Positions 18,648-29,822 of a stretch of 64,000 bases of DNA are shown one piece after another. The translations under genes and the position numbers were made by a program. Every line of letters begins with the position of its first letter. Within the stretch, counting starts at the first letter, position 1. The notes under the pieces are model-generated. The model did no database searches. It was not told the origin of the DNA and saw nothing but the letters and a program-made list of their open reading frames with translations. The DNA comes from Polytrichum commune (taxonomy: Eukaryota; Streptophyta; Polytrichopsida; Polytrichales; Polytrichaceae): contig OX485806.1 of the NCBI GenBank assembly GCA_950295325.1, positions 49,533,169 through 49,597,168 on the forward strand. The letters are read 5' to 3'.

Positions 18648-20297
18648 GTTTAGAGCTCTGGCTTGCATTCTGGCACTACCGTTATCGCCAATGGGGAGGC
18701 TTCATGACCAGGGTATGTTTTCCCAAAACATTTCATTCTTTTCACATTATCATAATCTAAAACAACTCTTTAATCTCTAACTACTTCCACTATGTACTCA
18801 CAGAAATTTTCAGAAGAAGAACTAGCAGAAATGCCTTCATGTAATTTCGCCGAAACAATACACAACAAGTGGCTTCAAGCGTCTGGAAACAACGGCGGCG
18901 ACCTCTATGTGGCTACAGTGGACGACTTCGTTCGAGGCTTCTTACATGTTGTCAATTACTACCAATTCCTGAACGGTGACATCGGCGGAACAAGCCCTAC
19001 AAAGAAAGAGCTCAAATTAAGGATGGCAGAACGCAAGGCGAAACAAACATGTAATCCCTTAGTGCTTGAAGACCCCATGCTGGACATACCTGGAGCATAA
19101 GAGTTTTGTACCCGTGAGCCTCGCATGGCTGGAGAAGAGGTATTCGGGTCCACGAAGCGGAAAGCAGATCTATCCCTTGGAGCTGAAGAGGAGTCTCATC
19201 GGCCTGACAAGGTAAACTTCTCACATCCAAGAGGTTCAAGACGTGCTATGAGGTCTCGTCCTGTGCAGATGCCCATCATTATAGAAGAAGATACTGAAGA
19301 TGATACGCACGTCCAAGAAGATCACCCCCCTGTACCTGAGCCTGAGAGCATCCCTCCGTCCCCATCGAACGAAGGAGGGATCCGTCATGTCAATGCTGTT
19401 GAAGAGACAAAGGTTAACGTCAAGGAGTGGCACATATCAAGACTTCCCAAAACCTCGGCGAAGTGCTGTTGGGCCCAGAGAGCTATCACGAAGAAGAAGT
19501 GTGCCGAGAGAATTGTGAGGGGCACCAATTCGACCACCGCGCCTACCTACACCGGAGTTTGGACTAATATATGCAGGAATGTTTCAGAGAGGACAAAATT
19601 CTTCTTATGCTCCGACGACATTGACAGGTGCGTGAAGGGCACAAGGCGCAAATGGGTTGCTAAGCACTCTGTAGACCATGAAATGCCCCTGATTCCAAAC
19701 GTTTGGCCGGTGAAGCTAGGCACAAACCTCAAGCTCATTGAAATTCTTGCCCTTGAAGCGGCTGGATTCCAACTCCCGCATAAGAAATCGGTCTTTCCAA
19801 GACGCCTCTTCTATTCTGCTCCGCCGCCTGCAAATCTCAGCGCGGTGCCCGTTCCTGCAGAAGCAAACCGCAACCCTGGCAAGAGAGACGGCAAGATGGT
19901 CAAACGCACTGCCACTCGCCCAAATCCAGCGCAGCGACTCTCCATGGCCTCCTCCGACTCCCTCAAAGCTTGCCTCCGTTCCATCACTATGATACCTCAT
20001 CCAGGCCATGGTTGCATCATCGGATTGGATTCAGGTGTTCTTCCTGCCATCACATAGTACCAGGTCACCATCAGCTCTTTCATGGGTTGCACTTGCCCTG
20101 CATTCAGGGAGACGATGACTAAGTTCCGAGGGAGGACCCAATTCTCTTATTGCAAGCATGTATACTTCATCCTTTTGAAGGTTTGCCACCGTGATCCAGA
20201 GGCCGACCTTTTCATTCACGCACCTACCTTTAGCTTCAACGAGGTCAAGCTAGTCTTAGAAAGCGGACTCTTGACTCATTCTTTGGCTAAAAAGTAG
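18648..20297 (+). pseudogene. MULE transposase, 5'-truncated and broken copy (SWIM C-terminus)
   Basis: The segment is homologous to the C-terminal half of the transposase at 49561-53233. It keeps the tail of an exon (18648-18712), a GT...AG intron at 18713-18803 in the same place as its homologue, and the last exon (18804-20297). Recognisable pieces are EMPSCNFAETIHNKWLQASG, a Cys-containing block (CCWAQRAITKKKCAERI), and a SWIM-type zinc finger CTC...YCKH at the end (about 20085-20165). SWIM fingers are typical of MULE transposases and their domesticated relatives. In-frame stops occur after DIPGA (TAA, about 19098) and after LPAIT (TAG, about 20055). The catalytic N-terminal half is absent, so the copy is dead. 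Confidence 0.8.
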
Positions 20298-20692
20298 GAG
20301 GCAATCTACAAACAACCTGGACTCTTGTCAATGGACGGTGGCCACTCAAAATTCCCTCGTCATTACATGAATTGAGTCAGCAATATAAGATTCATATTGT
20401 CTTTTTCAATATAAAAGGTCTTGTCATTCACATTGATTGCATTGTGTATCTATTTCTTTAACCACTAATATCTTGCCACCTAGCACAAGTACACTATGCA
20501 CGACTACTTCGTAAGCACCCACCAATGCACTATTGGTACTAACTATGTATCGCTTTATAATTGCCAATCAATGGTTGTTCACTTGGTTTCATTGATTGAA
20601 TTAAATGCGTTTTGGTTTGCCCCTTGCCATTTCGGCATAACTACGAACCTCCGGCTCCACTACAAGACAAACTACATTCACGTCCAAACTAC

Positions 20693-21245
20693 ATTCACGG
20701 ATCCGAGAGGGTCCTTCTCTAGTCCATACCCAACTAATTCACCATCAAAACCGAATCAGTCCAAACAAGTTGACCCAACTACACATACTAAGTACATAGC
20801 CTTGAAGTCAAAATCTGGTCTTAATGCCCTCCAAGTAAAGACCCTCTTGGATCCGAGAGGGTCCTTCTCTAGTCCATATCCAACTAATTCACCATCAAAA
20901 CCGAAGCAGTCCAAACAAGTTCAACCCAACTACACATACAAAGTGCCTAGCCTTGATATTAGAATGTGGTCCTCAAGCCCTCAAGTGAATACCCTCTTGG
21001 ATCCGAGAGGGTCCTTCTCTAGTCCATATCCAACTAATTCACCATCAAAACCGACCTAGTCCAAACAAGTTGACCCAACTACACATACTAAGTACCTAGC
21101 CTTGAAGTCAAAATTTGGTCCTAATGCCCTCCAAGTAAAGACCCTCTCGGATCCGAGAGGGTCCTTCTCTAGTCCTTTCCCAACTATTTCACCATCACCT
21201 CCACCACCCTCTCGGATCAGAGAGGGTCCCTACCAAGAAGCCCCT
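20693..21245. repeat. Tandem array, unit about 150 bp with GGATCCGAGAGGGTCC
   Basis: Units begin at about 20698, 20848, 20999 and 21149, with a shorter one at 21212. Each has GGATCCGAGAGGGTCCTTCTCT followed, in all but the last, by an AGTCCAT..CCAACTA block and CATCAAAACCGA. Palindrome arms grow along the array: the last units have the complete CTCTCGGATC(C/A)GAGAG. Bases 20298-20690, between the MULE remnant and this array, show no gene. A translated frame across the array is a by-product of the repeat. Confidence 0.9.
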
Positions 21246-21429
21246 AGAAACTTCATACCATCATAATTTTCTCATACATTCTCCGATTTTAACAAATGAC
21301 CACTCCATCTTCATCTACACTTCTTGTAGATGCTAATGGATTACTCACTTGCCACATTCAGGCAAGTATTGAGGAAGTTATGCCTATTCAAAGCTAGGTC
21401 CCAAAGCAAAATCTGATGTGGGGATCCTA

Positions 21430-22512
21430 CACCTCCACCACCCTCTCGGATCCGAGAGGGTGTGTATGTGACATATCATGTACACAAATATATACTCTCC
21501 CATATCATATACCCACATAAATACCTTGCACATATAGCAAACGTAGGTCCCAAAGCAAAATCTGATGTGGGGATCCTACCCCTCCACCACCCTCTCGGAT
21601 CCGAGAGGGTGTGTATGTGACATATCATGTACACAAATATATACTCTCCCATATCATATACCCACATAAATACCTCGCACATATAGAAAACGTAGTGCCC
21701 AAAGCAAAATCTGATGTGGGGATCCTACCCCTCCACCACCCTCTCAGATCCGAGAGGGTGTCTATGTGACATATCATATATACAAACATATACTCTTACA
21801 TATCATATACCCAAAGAAATACCTCCCACATCCTTCAAACCTAGATCCCAAAGCAAAATATGATGTGGGGATCCCATCCCTTCACCACCCTCTCGGATCC
21901 GAGAGGGTGTCTATGTGACATATCATATACACAAACATATACTCTCACATATCATATACCCAAAGAAATACCTCACACATCCTTCAAACCTAGATCCCAA
22001 AGCAAAATATGATGTGGGGATCCCACCCTTCCACCACCCTCTCGGATCCGAGAGGATGTCTATGTGACATATCATATATACAAACATATACTCTCACATA
22101 TCATATACCCAAAGAAATACCTCACACATCCTTCAAACCTAGATCCCAAAGCAAAATATGATGTGGGGATCCCACTCCTCCACCACCCTCTCGGATCCGA
22201 GAGGATGTCTATGTGACATATCATATACACAAACATATACTCTCACATATCATATATCCAAAGAAATACCTCACACATCCTTCAAACCTAAATCCCAAAG
22301 CAAAATATGATGTGGGGATCCCACTCCTCCATCATCCTCTCGGATCCGAGAGGATGTCTATGTGACATATCATATACACAAACATGTACTCTCACATATC
22401 ATATACCCAAAGAAATACCTCACACATCCTTCAAACCTAGATCCCAAAGCAAAATATGATGTGGGGATCCCACCCCTCCACCATCCTCTCGGATCCGAGA
22501 GGGTGTCTATGT
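21430..22512. repeat. Tandem array of about 147-bp units with CCCTCTCGGATCCGAGAGGG
   Basis: Eight units have the 20-bp palindrome near 21441, 21590, 21738, 21889, 22036, 22183, 22331 and 22483. Between palindromes are a GTGACATATCATATACAC segment, ATATCATATACCCAAAGAAATACCTC and GCAAAATATGATGTGGGGATCC. Later units carry small changes in the palindrome, such as GAGAGGAT. The array ends about 45 bp before the first recognisable codons of the ParB-MTase-like gene X1. Confidence 0.95.
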
Positions 22513-23824
22513 GATATATCATATACACATACATATATTCTCCCATACATATACTCAAGAACGATGTGTCCCAACTCGCTATTCATTTTATAACTGATGG
22601 CTACATGGAGGGGAATGGTTTCTTTTATGTGGCACTGGAGGACAACCATGGGCACACCAATGACGTGACCCCGAGTGTGATGGCAAAGTGGTCTACGGAG
22701 TAGAAGGTGGTGAATGAAGAATTCGAGAAGACACTTTTGCAGATAATAGAGTTATCTTTTAATTCAACTGGAGTTTTAGTAGGGAGTTGGTTGTTTCGCA
22801 TGCATAACTTTCCATGTTCGGTAAGTTGCGGGTGCATGCTTAAAGTCAATGTGGAGGTTTAAACGAAGGACCTTCCATATTAGTTCATTGGGCACCAAAT
22901 TCATCCGGTGGAGTTAAAGGATAATTCTAATGACTTGAAGGTTTTTTCGAATAAGATGTTCATGGTTTGGGATGGGAACCATCATTTGCAGGCATGGTTG
23001 CCAATCATTGAGCAGTTTCATATTCATGATGTCAATTGGCATTTCTGTGTTGAGGGTGTAATCCTTGACCCAAGGGGAGACGTACCATCTGTGATAGCCG
23101 ATCTGCATGAAGTGAATTGGTAAGATCCTCATCATTGCCAGGAATGTTTGAAGTACTCATGCATCTTTCTAATGACCATTATGGTTTTGCAGGAAGCATC
23201 AGAAATCTCACGTCACCACGAACCTAATACTGTGGGAGCCCAATATTCTACGAAAATACGGAAATACGGATCCATTTTCTATATTTTACCCTGTTCATAT
23301 AGGGATAATAGGGTCTTTTAGGTTAAAATTAAATATACTAGGAAATAAGGCGTTCTAAATCCGCCTCGCACGATAAAAATGACAAAAAAAATATTATTAC
23401 CGGTCCGGCAAATTGGACTAGGGGGGACCGTTTGATCAATGGTCCAGACCGCTGGTCCGGACCTAGTAACGGTTACGCCAAGATTAACCAACGGTTACAA
23501 CAGACTAATGACGGTTGGGGGAAAACCGTCGGAAAACGGTTGGCAACCATTTTTTGTTAAACACTAACGGTAACAGGGGGAAGGATATTTAAGGGTCCCT
23601 TCCTTCTCCTCCCCACTTTTTGCAAGAAGAAAAAAATTGTTGAGAGAACGAGTGGTGAGGCTGTTTTTTTTTCCGAGCCGCCAGCAGTTGGATTGCTGGG
23701 ACTCTGTAATTTCCAGTCACCGGTAGTTGGCTTGCCGGGACTCCGTAGCAGTTGAGCGGAAGAGAGGGAATCCGGAGGGGAGAGAATTTCCGTGGTTGAG
23801 ACCAAAGTTGGGAGAAGTAGGAAA

Positions 23825-25861
23825 ATGCCGGAAGCACGGGAAGAGGATCGGAGGGAACCCATCCCGGTTCTGCTCAAAGCCCTCATCCCTGCAATTCCGA
23901 GGGAGGACGGGGAGCTGCAAGAGCTAGTGGAGGATCTCCGGGTTATGGGTTGCGCGGGGTTGCTCGCCAAACCCTGGAACCTCCGAGTGGAAGATACCCT
24001 CCGGGAGTTTAAGTTCGAGAGAGGTAATCAGTAGCTAGGGACCAAGAAAAGGGATCCGGATAGTTGGACTCCGGATGTTTGGAATAGGGTCTACGGGTTT
24101 CCGAGGGGAATTGCAGAGGGATGGGCTGGCCGTTGCGATGGCCTGTTCGCCGGAAAGTTTAGAGGGGACGCGGACCTGAAGGACGGCTTCCACCCCGGGA
24201 ACTACCGGAACCTTAGAGAGCGGAGAGTATTAGAGTTCCTCCTGCCCATCCTTAACCCGGACAAGCCTAAGCGGATTAGCCTTACCATGGCTAACACCCT
24301 GTTCGGTGCTATGTCCGGAGTCCGGCCCGTGAATTGGGGGCTGATAATTCAAGAAATAGTAGGGCGGGCCCTCCCCCATATAGGTCGGAAACCCTCCTTC
24401 CTCTCCCCCTTCATTCTGCACCTCTATCAGCACTTTGACTGCATCACGGCCGAGGAGGAGGACCTGCTGACGATCGCAGTGGATGAGGTCACCTACAAGC
24501 TCCATCCGGAAGCCGGAGACCTCGAGACGGAAACTTCCAGCGACCCCATCATTCCGGAAGCACCTCCTTCTTCACCCGGAAGCCCGCCGCCGACCCTCCA
24601 GAGGCCAATCTCTCCTCCCCCTCATCATCATCCGGAACCTGGACCCAGCCGGGAGACCACTTGGCAGAATGTGGATCTCTCCGCTTAGGACTTTCCAGAA
24701 AATTCCTTCAAGCGGGTCCAGAAGGGGTTGGAGGATCTGCAGAACCAGTACTACCGGCTGGAACACATCGTCCGCGGAGCGAACCAGGCCCTGGACGACT
24801 GCGGACCCGGAAATATTCTCCAGGAGTTGGCAAAGAGGGCGGACAGGAAGGAGCTCAAGCAAGCCAAGACGGAGAATGCTCACCTCACCGCGCACATAGC
24901 GGCCATGACTCATGAGCTGAGTCAGAAGAGCGAGGAGATCCGGAAGTACCACGCGGAGCAGACAATGGTCTTTAGTCGGATCCGGGAGCTGGTGGGGCAT
25001 CCGGCAGAGATGGTCAACAAGGCGCATCTCTACGACCGGATGATGGAGTCCGGAGAACCCGTTTCCGCTAGGCTGACCCTCCCCATCCTTGTGAAATACT
25101 CACGGACGATGAAGGATCTCCTGGCGGAAATCCAGAAGGTGGTTCCGCCAAGCGGAACACCCCGGCGGGTACTCTATCCGGGTCCACTTGGGTCACCAAC
25201 CGGAACCCTCTACGAGGTGGTTGGTGAAGTCGCCCTGGTCCAGAATCCGCCAACGTATGCAGGACCCAGCCAGCAGGGAGGCGGTTCGTGGCCTGCTAGT
25301 TCCGGAAGAGCTCCGGAAAGGATCCGCTCTCCCTAGGTGAGGCGGAAGAGCACCGGGTCTGTTAGATCCGGACGAGGCCAGTCCCCTGTCCCGCGGACCT
25401 CGGATCGATCCCGGACTCCGGATAGAACTAGGACGCCGATAAGGCACCAGATTTCGGATCGAGAGGCAACTCCGAGTAGGGGTAAGGCCCCTATGACCCA
25501 AGCCTCGCCGTCGTCTCCTCTGGACTGCCAAATGGTTAGCCCATTCCCTCTGCCACCCTCAAAGGCGGCTTCCAATAGGGATCCACGGACTGCCTCGATC
25601 TCGGGCGGACAGAATCCGGAACAGCGCACTAGAAGCAATCCTTCCCCGATCCGGAGCGTCCGGAAGGGAAGTACAGTTTCCGGAACACCGCGGACCGAAG
25701 GAGCAGCGGACTCGGAGGATGAGATCACCCCTTCTCCGAACATGAGGAGGATGCTTACACGGCTACAGAAGGCCTCGCCGGGAGGGGGCTCATCCGCCGT
25801 TAGTGGACTCGGCAGCCATTCGAAAGAGGGAGAAGCTCAGAAGAAACACCGCTCTTCTTAG
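23825..25861 (+). pseudogene. Plant-mobile-domain-like ORF of the retroelement, three in-frame TAG codons
   Basis: A single frame of 2037 nt runs from ATG 23825 to 25861 with no frameshift but three stops, all TAG, at 24032, 24686 and 25334. The N-terminal part (WNRVYGFPRGIAEGWAGRC; ISLTMANTLFGAMSGVRP; GRKPSFLSPFILHLYQHFD) resembles the putative plant transposon/gypsy-type accessory domain found in plant LTR elements, assigned from memory of the pattern. A Pro/Ser linker, a coiled-coil region (about 24728-24990) and an Arg/Ser/Pro-rich tail follow. It has no zinc knuckle or polymerase motif. Function is unknown; capsid-like or accessory roles are possible. Confidence 0.6.
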
Positions 25862-26289
25862 CTTAGGATGGTAGTTAGATTAGTTAGGCATAATAGAGGT
25901 AGGAAGATAGGACTTAGGAGTTTTTGAAGATGAGGAATAAAATTCTCCCTTGGGTTTTGTCAGCAGAAAATCCGGATCTTGATCCGGGAAATCCGGGAGG
26001 TCGGAAGCAGTTAGGGTTTTCTTAGCGGCGGCCGCATGGGCCGCCGCCCTCAGGTTAGGGATTTTGGGCCTCTACTTAAGGCTGAATAAGGAGTTGGGGA
26101 AGGGCTCCTTCTCCATTGTTGTATTTTGATTGCTCCTACTCTAATAAATTCTTTTGATCTCTCACTCCTTGACTGTCCTTGCTTGATTTTGCGTACGAAT
26201 GATTCTGAGATTATTAGCGGAGGAGAGAGAGCATGAGGGGATAGGAGTTCTGGATAGGGCATAGGAGAGGAGACCCGGATCAGAACTAG

Positions 26290-26790
26290 TTATTGCCTTG
26301 CGGATCCTCTCTGTGTGTAGTGGGAGGGAAACCTCACTATTCCGGATGGTTGAATAACGTCTAGGTGGGATAGCCGCTGGGAGGATTGGGTGAGATCCGG
26401 AAGGGATACGGACTTACGCCAATCTGATCTTCTGAAGAGGTCCCACCGCCCTTAGACGGACCAATCCGGAAAGTGGTACGGATCGCCGAGTTAGCTCAGA
26501 TTGAGTAGAGATCAAGGTAGTGGTAGCCGGATCGATCCGTCGGAAGGAGGCGGGAAGGACCGGAACAGTTAGGATTCCGGGTCGGAGGCCATCTCCGGAG
26601 AGTAGTGGGGAGGAGACCTCATTGTTCCGGATGTCTGGGTGACGTCTAGGTGAGATAGCCGTGGGGAGGACTGGGTAAAGATCCGGAAGGGATCCGGACT
26701 TGCGCCAATCTGATCTTCTGAAGAGGTCTCACCGCTTGTGAACAGGACAATCCGGAAAGTGGTACGGATCACCCACTTATCCCGTCGAGT
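26290..26790 (+). repeat. Two tandem diverged units of about 290 bp inside the retroelement
   Basis: The segments around 26310-26490 and 26600-26775 share GTAGTGGG(A/G)GG, GACGTCTAGGTG-type blocks, GCCAATCTGATCTTCTGAAG and CAATCCGGAAAGTGGTACGG with scattered differences. They lie downstream of the ORF. The remaining 25862-26289 and 26791-27224 hold no recognisable gene. Confidence 0.8.
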
Positions 26791-29037
26791 TAGATCTCCG
26801 GGTGGAATCTGGAATACTCCGATTGTTGTAGCCCTAAGACATAACCCGGATCTCCCTGTGTGACCTGCCAAAACGGATTTGGCCAATCCGGATTGGTTGT
26901 GAGGGAATATCCGGATCTTAACCTTATAAGGGATGCCTTCACCGGAAGAAACCACCTATTCTAGATGGTAGAACGTAGAGGGATAAATCTGGATCATAAG
27001 GGTGAGTAAGTATTATAATTAGGACCTAGAGATACAATCCGGAAAGACAAATTCCGGGGGTTTCCAGAAATTTGGCTAAGGAGTGGAAAATAAGTGAGTA
27101 CAGGGAGTTCCCAACCTCCTACACTTCACAGAATCCCTGGACGATACTAGGGTCATCCGGACAAAACCGGATTAGGCACTTAAAAACGCCAATCCGGATA
27201 TTTTGGTGTTCATGTGTTCCCACAAGTACACAGGTTGTTTCACATCCAGAATATTGCCCCACAGCCATTGGCCTACTTTGAGGGTTTGGTATCTCCAACT
27301 GTTTTGGAGGCTGCAAGGAAGAAGCAGGCTGGAAAAAATCGGACATGGTTCACCCTCACCGTTGAGGGTCTCAATGCGGTTCTTTACCAGGTAATGTAAA
27401 TTTCAAATGTTGTCGTGTCATTAAATTTTTAGATAAAGAATTCTTGGAGCTCATTGAATTAATTGTTGGAATTATAGCAAGAGATTGCAGAAATTACACA
27501 TGCTGCTGAAGACAATTACAAGATGAAGAACCCAGATTTGAGAAATTGGACAGATCGTAATGCAGAGGAATGGGTTAGGAAGGTTGTGAAGAAGGTCGAG
27601 GATAAGCTTGTTGCGGATCCCAGGCTAACTCCTGGTTTTCTAGAGGAAGTAAAGGCTCACTATGAGAAGTTCGATGAACCTGAAATGCTCCAGGAGAAAC
27701 TGTATATGCTAGCCACTTCTGCGATGCCTCCAATGATGATGGTGAAGTGGCTCCAGAGGTGGAACTCGTCTCCAGCAATTCGGGATGTGCATCGCTTTCC
27801 CAAGGCTAACTTCGCCGACACCAAATTTCGAGAATGGCTGAATCGGGCAACATGATGGGCTCAGGTTAGTATTGATCTTAAAATTTATGATGCCATTTGA
27901 CTGTGCTGTAGGGCACTGCCGTTAATGGGACTGCTGAGGGCGGGGGTTGGGTAGAGAAGGTTAATGGGCTAGAATGGTCGGGTGAGAGGGTAGAGCGAGA
28001 TGTGGAAGAGGAGAGCAAAAGCCCCACTAAGGCAGTGCATCGAGGGTGCTGATGAGAGAGTGAGTTGTGGAAAGGGTGGCAAACTATAAGAGAAAATCTA
28101 TTTTTTAAACATTGTATGGTGTGCATGGCCTCAGCAGACGATTTCTGACGTCTCTTCTGAGTTCAGACGAGTTCCGCAATGGAAGTTGACGAGCTCTTCT
28201 CGGGTGTTCTCACAGACCTGGGGGAGAATATTAACTACAATCCCAATGGCGAAGATCCTATCTTGACTATCTTCGATTACGTGGAGGCCATGAGGTGTCA
28301 GCTCTGGGAGATTGCCTTTTTCATAGAGTTGGGTGGAGAAAACGGCGCTCACAAGAACAACCCCCCGGAAAAGCAACCATCTTCGTTCAAGCTATCCGCA
28401 GGGTCCTTTACAGGTACTTTAGATACGTTCTCCTGCCCATGAAGGCCATCTCAAAGGTACCAGTTTTTTTCCCAAACTACCTGGATATCGAAAGTCCTGA
28501 TTCCATGTTCACTCATGCAATTATAAAAGCATGGGATCCAATTCACTTTCAACAGTATGGGTGGTATTTGAACTGTCCTGTGAAGATGCCTCCTCCCTTT
28601 GACATCGCACTGAGGGACTCCATCCAACCTCTACTACCAAAGATACCTTCTCCCGCTGTGTTAGTTCTAACATCAGAGTCTCCCACACCCCCCTAGGGTG
28701 GCTCCTCCAGAAGCAATACCGCTACTAAAGGGAGTAAGCCACGGGGATCCAAGCGGAAGGCTGATGAGTTGGTTGAGGAGCCAATGGACAAAGATATTCT
28801 TGCAATTGGTAGTGACATCGGTGACCCAGCTGCTGAACTTGCAGATCCTTTCAGCTCCCATCCTCCACGGGCACCTGCTTAGAAACGTATTCACCTGGGA
28901 GCTGCTGGTCAAGCCAAACCCATCAGATTCGTCCCACCTGCGGTGAAGGCAATGTCCTCATCCCAGGCATGCACCTCCTCCTCTGCTTCTCCTCGGGTTT
29001 TGATACTGAATGACTCGTTGCACATGATGTTGGATTA

Positions 29038-29237
29038 TGTGAGCCATATTTGGTGCCCACATGTGCTCTTAACCTTTACAATCCCTTTGTGGTTGAATAA
29101 AGAGTTTTGGTTTTCATAGTTCAATTAAAGAATTATTGAGGGTGCCAATTCCATGGGGATAAGGGCAACTGAAATGTATGTGAGCTTCAGGCACTCCCCC
29201 GGACCACGACGCTTAAGGGTGAGTGTTTTGGCTGACA
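29038..29237 (+). mobile_element. 200-bp solo mini-LTR in an X1 exon
   Basis: The segment begins TGTGAGCC and ends GGCTGACA, flanked by GATTA (29033-29037) and AATTA (29238-29242). Both ends match the reverse complement of the gypsy LTR ends: TTTGGTGCCCACATG at the start and ACGCTTAAGGGTGAG near the end. The middle is only about 100 bp. Removing it with one duplication restores an open reading frame through MLDYKAKHSKF to the donor at 29304. It represents a very short LTR (TRIM-like) or a deletion product of a longer LTR. Confidence 0.75.
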
Positions 29238-29721
29238 AATTATAAGGCGAAGCACAGCAAATTCCCTTCAACGTACGATGACATGGTTGTTCTTCTAAGT
29301 GAGGTACATATCCAGCTTAATTCCCATTCAATTCAGCTAGCTTGCCCCTATTGACCAATTCATTCTCTACTAAACGCTCTGGTTTTTTTGAAAAAAAGGT
29401 TGGAGCATCCAGGGAATTCTTCTTGTCAGGCAAGGTGTTGCACAAGGGTGCAGTGGACCTCATTATTGCAGAGTATCCTTATAAATGAAAATTTGAGGAT
29501 AATATTATGACATCAAAAAATAGAATAGTAAACAAATGCTCCTGTAAGTTGTGAACCCTTTGAGTGGTCCACCACTCCGCGGGATCACTTTTAGTTAGAA
29601 TGTTAGCATTAAAAATTAGAATTGATAGGGAATTTAGGGAAAATTAGTTCATTTAGCATTTAGCCTATAAGAAGGAAGGTCAAAATGAAACTTAGTAGTG
29701 CTAGAAGATAGCAAAGTAAAA

Positions 29722-29822
29722 AAAATATGCTAGCTAGTAAAAACAACTAGCTAAGCAAATATTAGTAGATGCTAGCTATTAAGCAAATGTTAGTAGATGC
29801 TAGCTAAGCAAGTGTTAGTTTA
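29722..29822. repeat. Short GCTAGCTA/AAGCAAATATTAGTAGAT tandem repeat
   Basis: About three diverged units of AGCAA(A/G)TGTTAGTAGATGCTAGCTA in AT-rich DNA. The surrounding 29490-30300 carries no gene. It may be an LTR-like or intronic insertion after the truncated X1 exon, but its ends could not be fixed. Confidence 0.6.

Larger units (their letters stand above)
23231..27224 (+). mobile_element. 3994-bp retroelement-derived insertion in X1 exon 2
   Basis: The segment starts TGTGGGAGCCC and ends GTTCCCACA, with TG...CA ends. It is flanked by AATAC (23226-23230) and AGTAC (27225-27229), a 5-bp duplication with one change. Removing it with one duplication joins 23193-23230 to 27230-27390 into a 199-nt exon, in the same phase as the 196-nt exon of X2 and with clear residue similarity on both sides. 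It contains one long frame and a tandem duplication, but no direct terminal repeats and no reverse transcriptase. It may be a giant solo LTR or a large non-autonomous derivative. The hexamer TCCGGA is conspicuously frequent throughout. Confidence 0.8.
22558..29488 (+). pseudogene. X1: ParB-like + DNA-MTase-like gene, disrupted by two retroelement insertions
   Basis: This is homologous, exon by exon, to X2 (39170-43413, minus). The exons are: 22558-23119 (ParB-like, KMFMVWDGNHHLQAW); 23193-23230 plus 27225-27390 (split by a retroelement); 27478-27864 (KMKNPDLRNWTDRNAEEW; two X2 exons fused here); about 28135-28457; about 28548-29303 (YGWYLNCPVKMPPPF, linker; split by a 200-bp solo LTR); and 29399-29488 with the methyltransferase motif IV region VDLIIAEYPYK. 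Splice sites match X2 in position and phase for the first intron (AATTG/GTAAG). In-frame stops include TAG near 22700, TAA and TAG near 22860-22880, TGA near 27853 and TAGs near 28695 and 28880, and a frameshift lies near 28370. The motif I exon is not found downstream. Family roles (DNA binding and base modification) are inferred, and this copy is inactive. Confidence 0.7.

Noticed and set aside
20496-21059. Open frame across the 150-bp repeat array
   Set aside because: The residues repeat with the DNA unit and have no domain; the frame is a by-product of the tandem array.
24230-25743. Minus-strand frames opposite the retroelement ORF
   Set aside because: They are caused by the GC-rich, TCCGGA-rich composition and give no recognisable protein.
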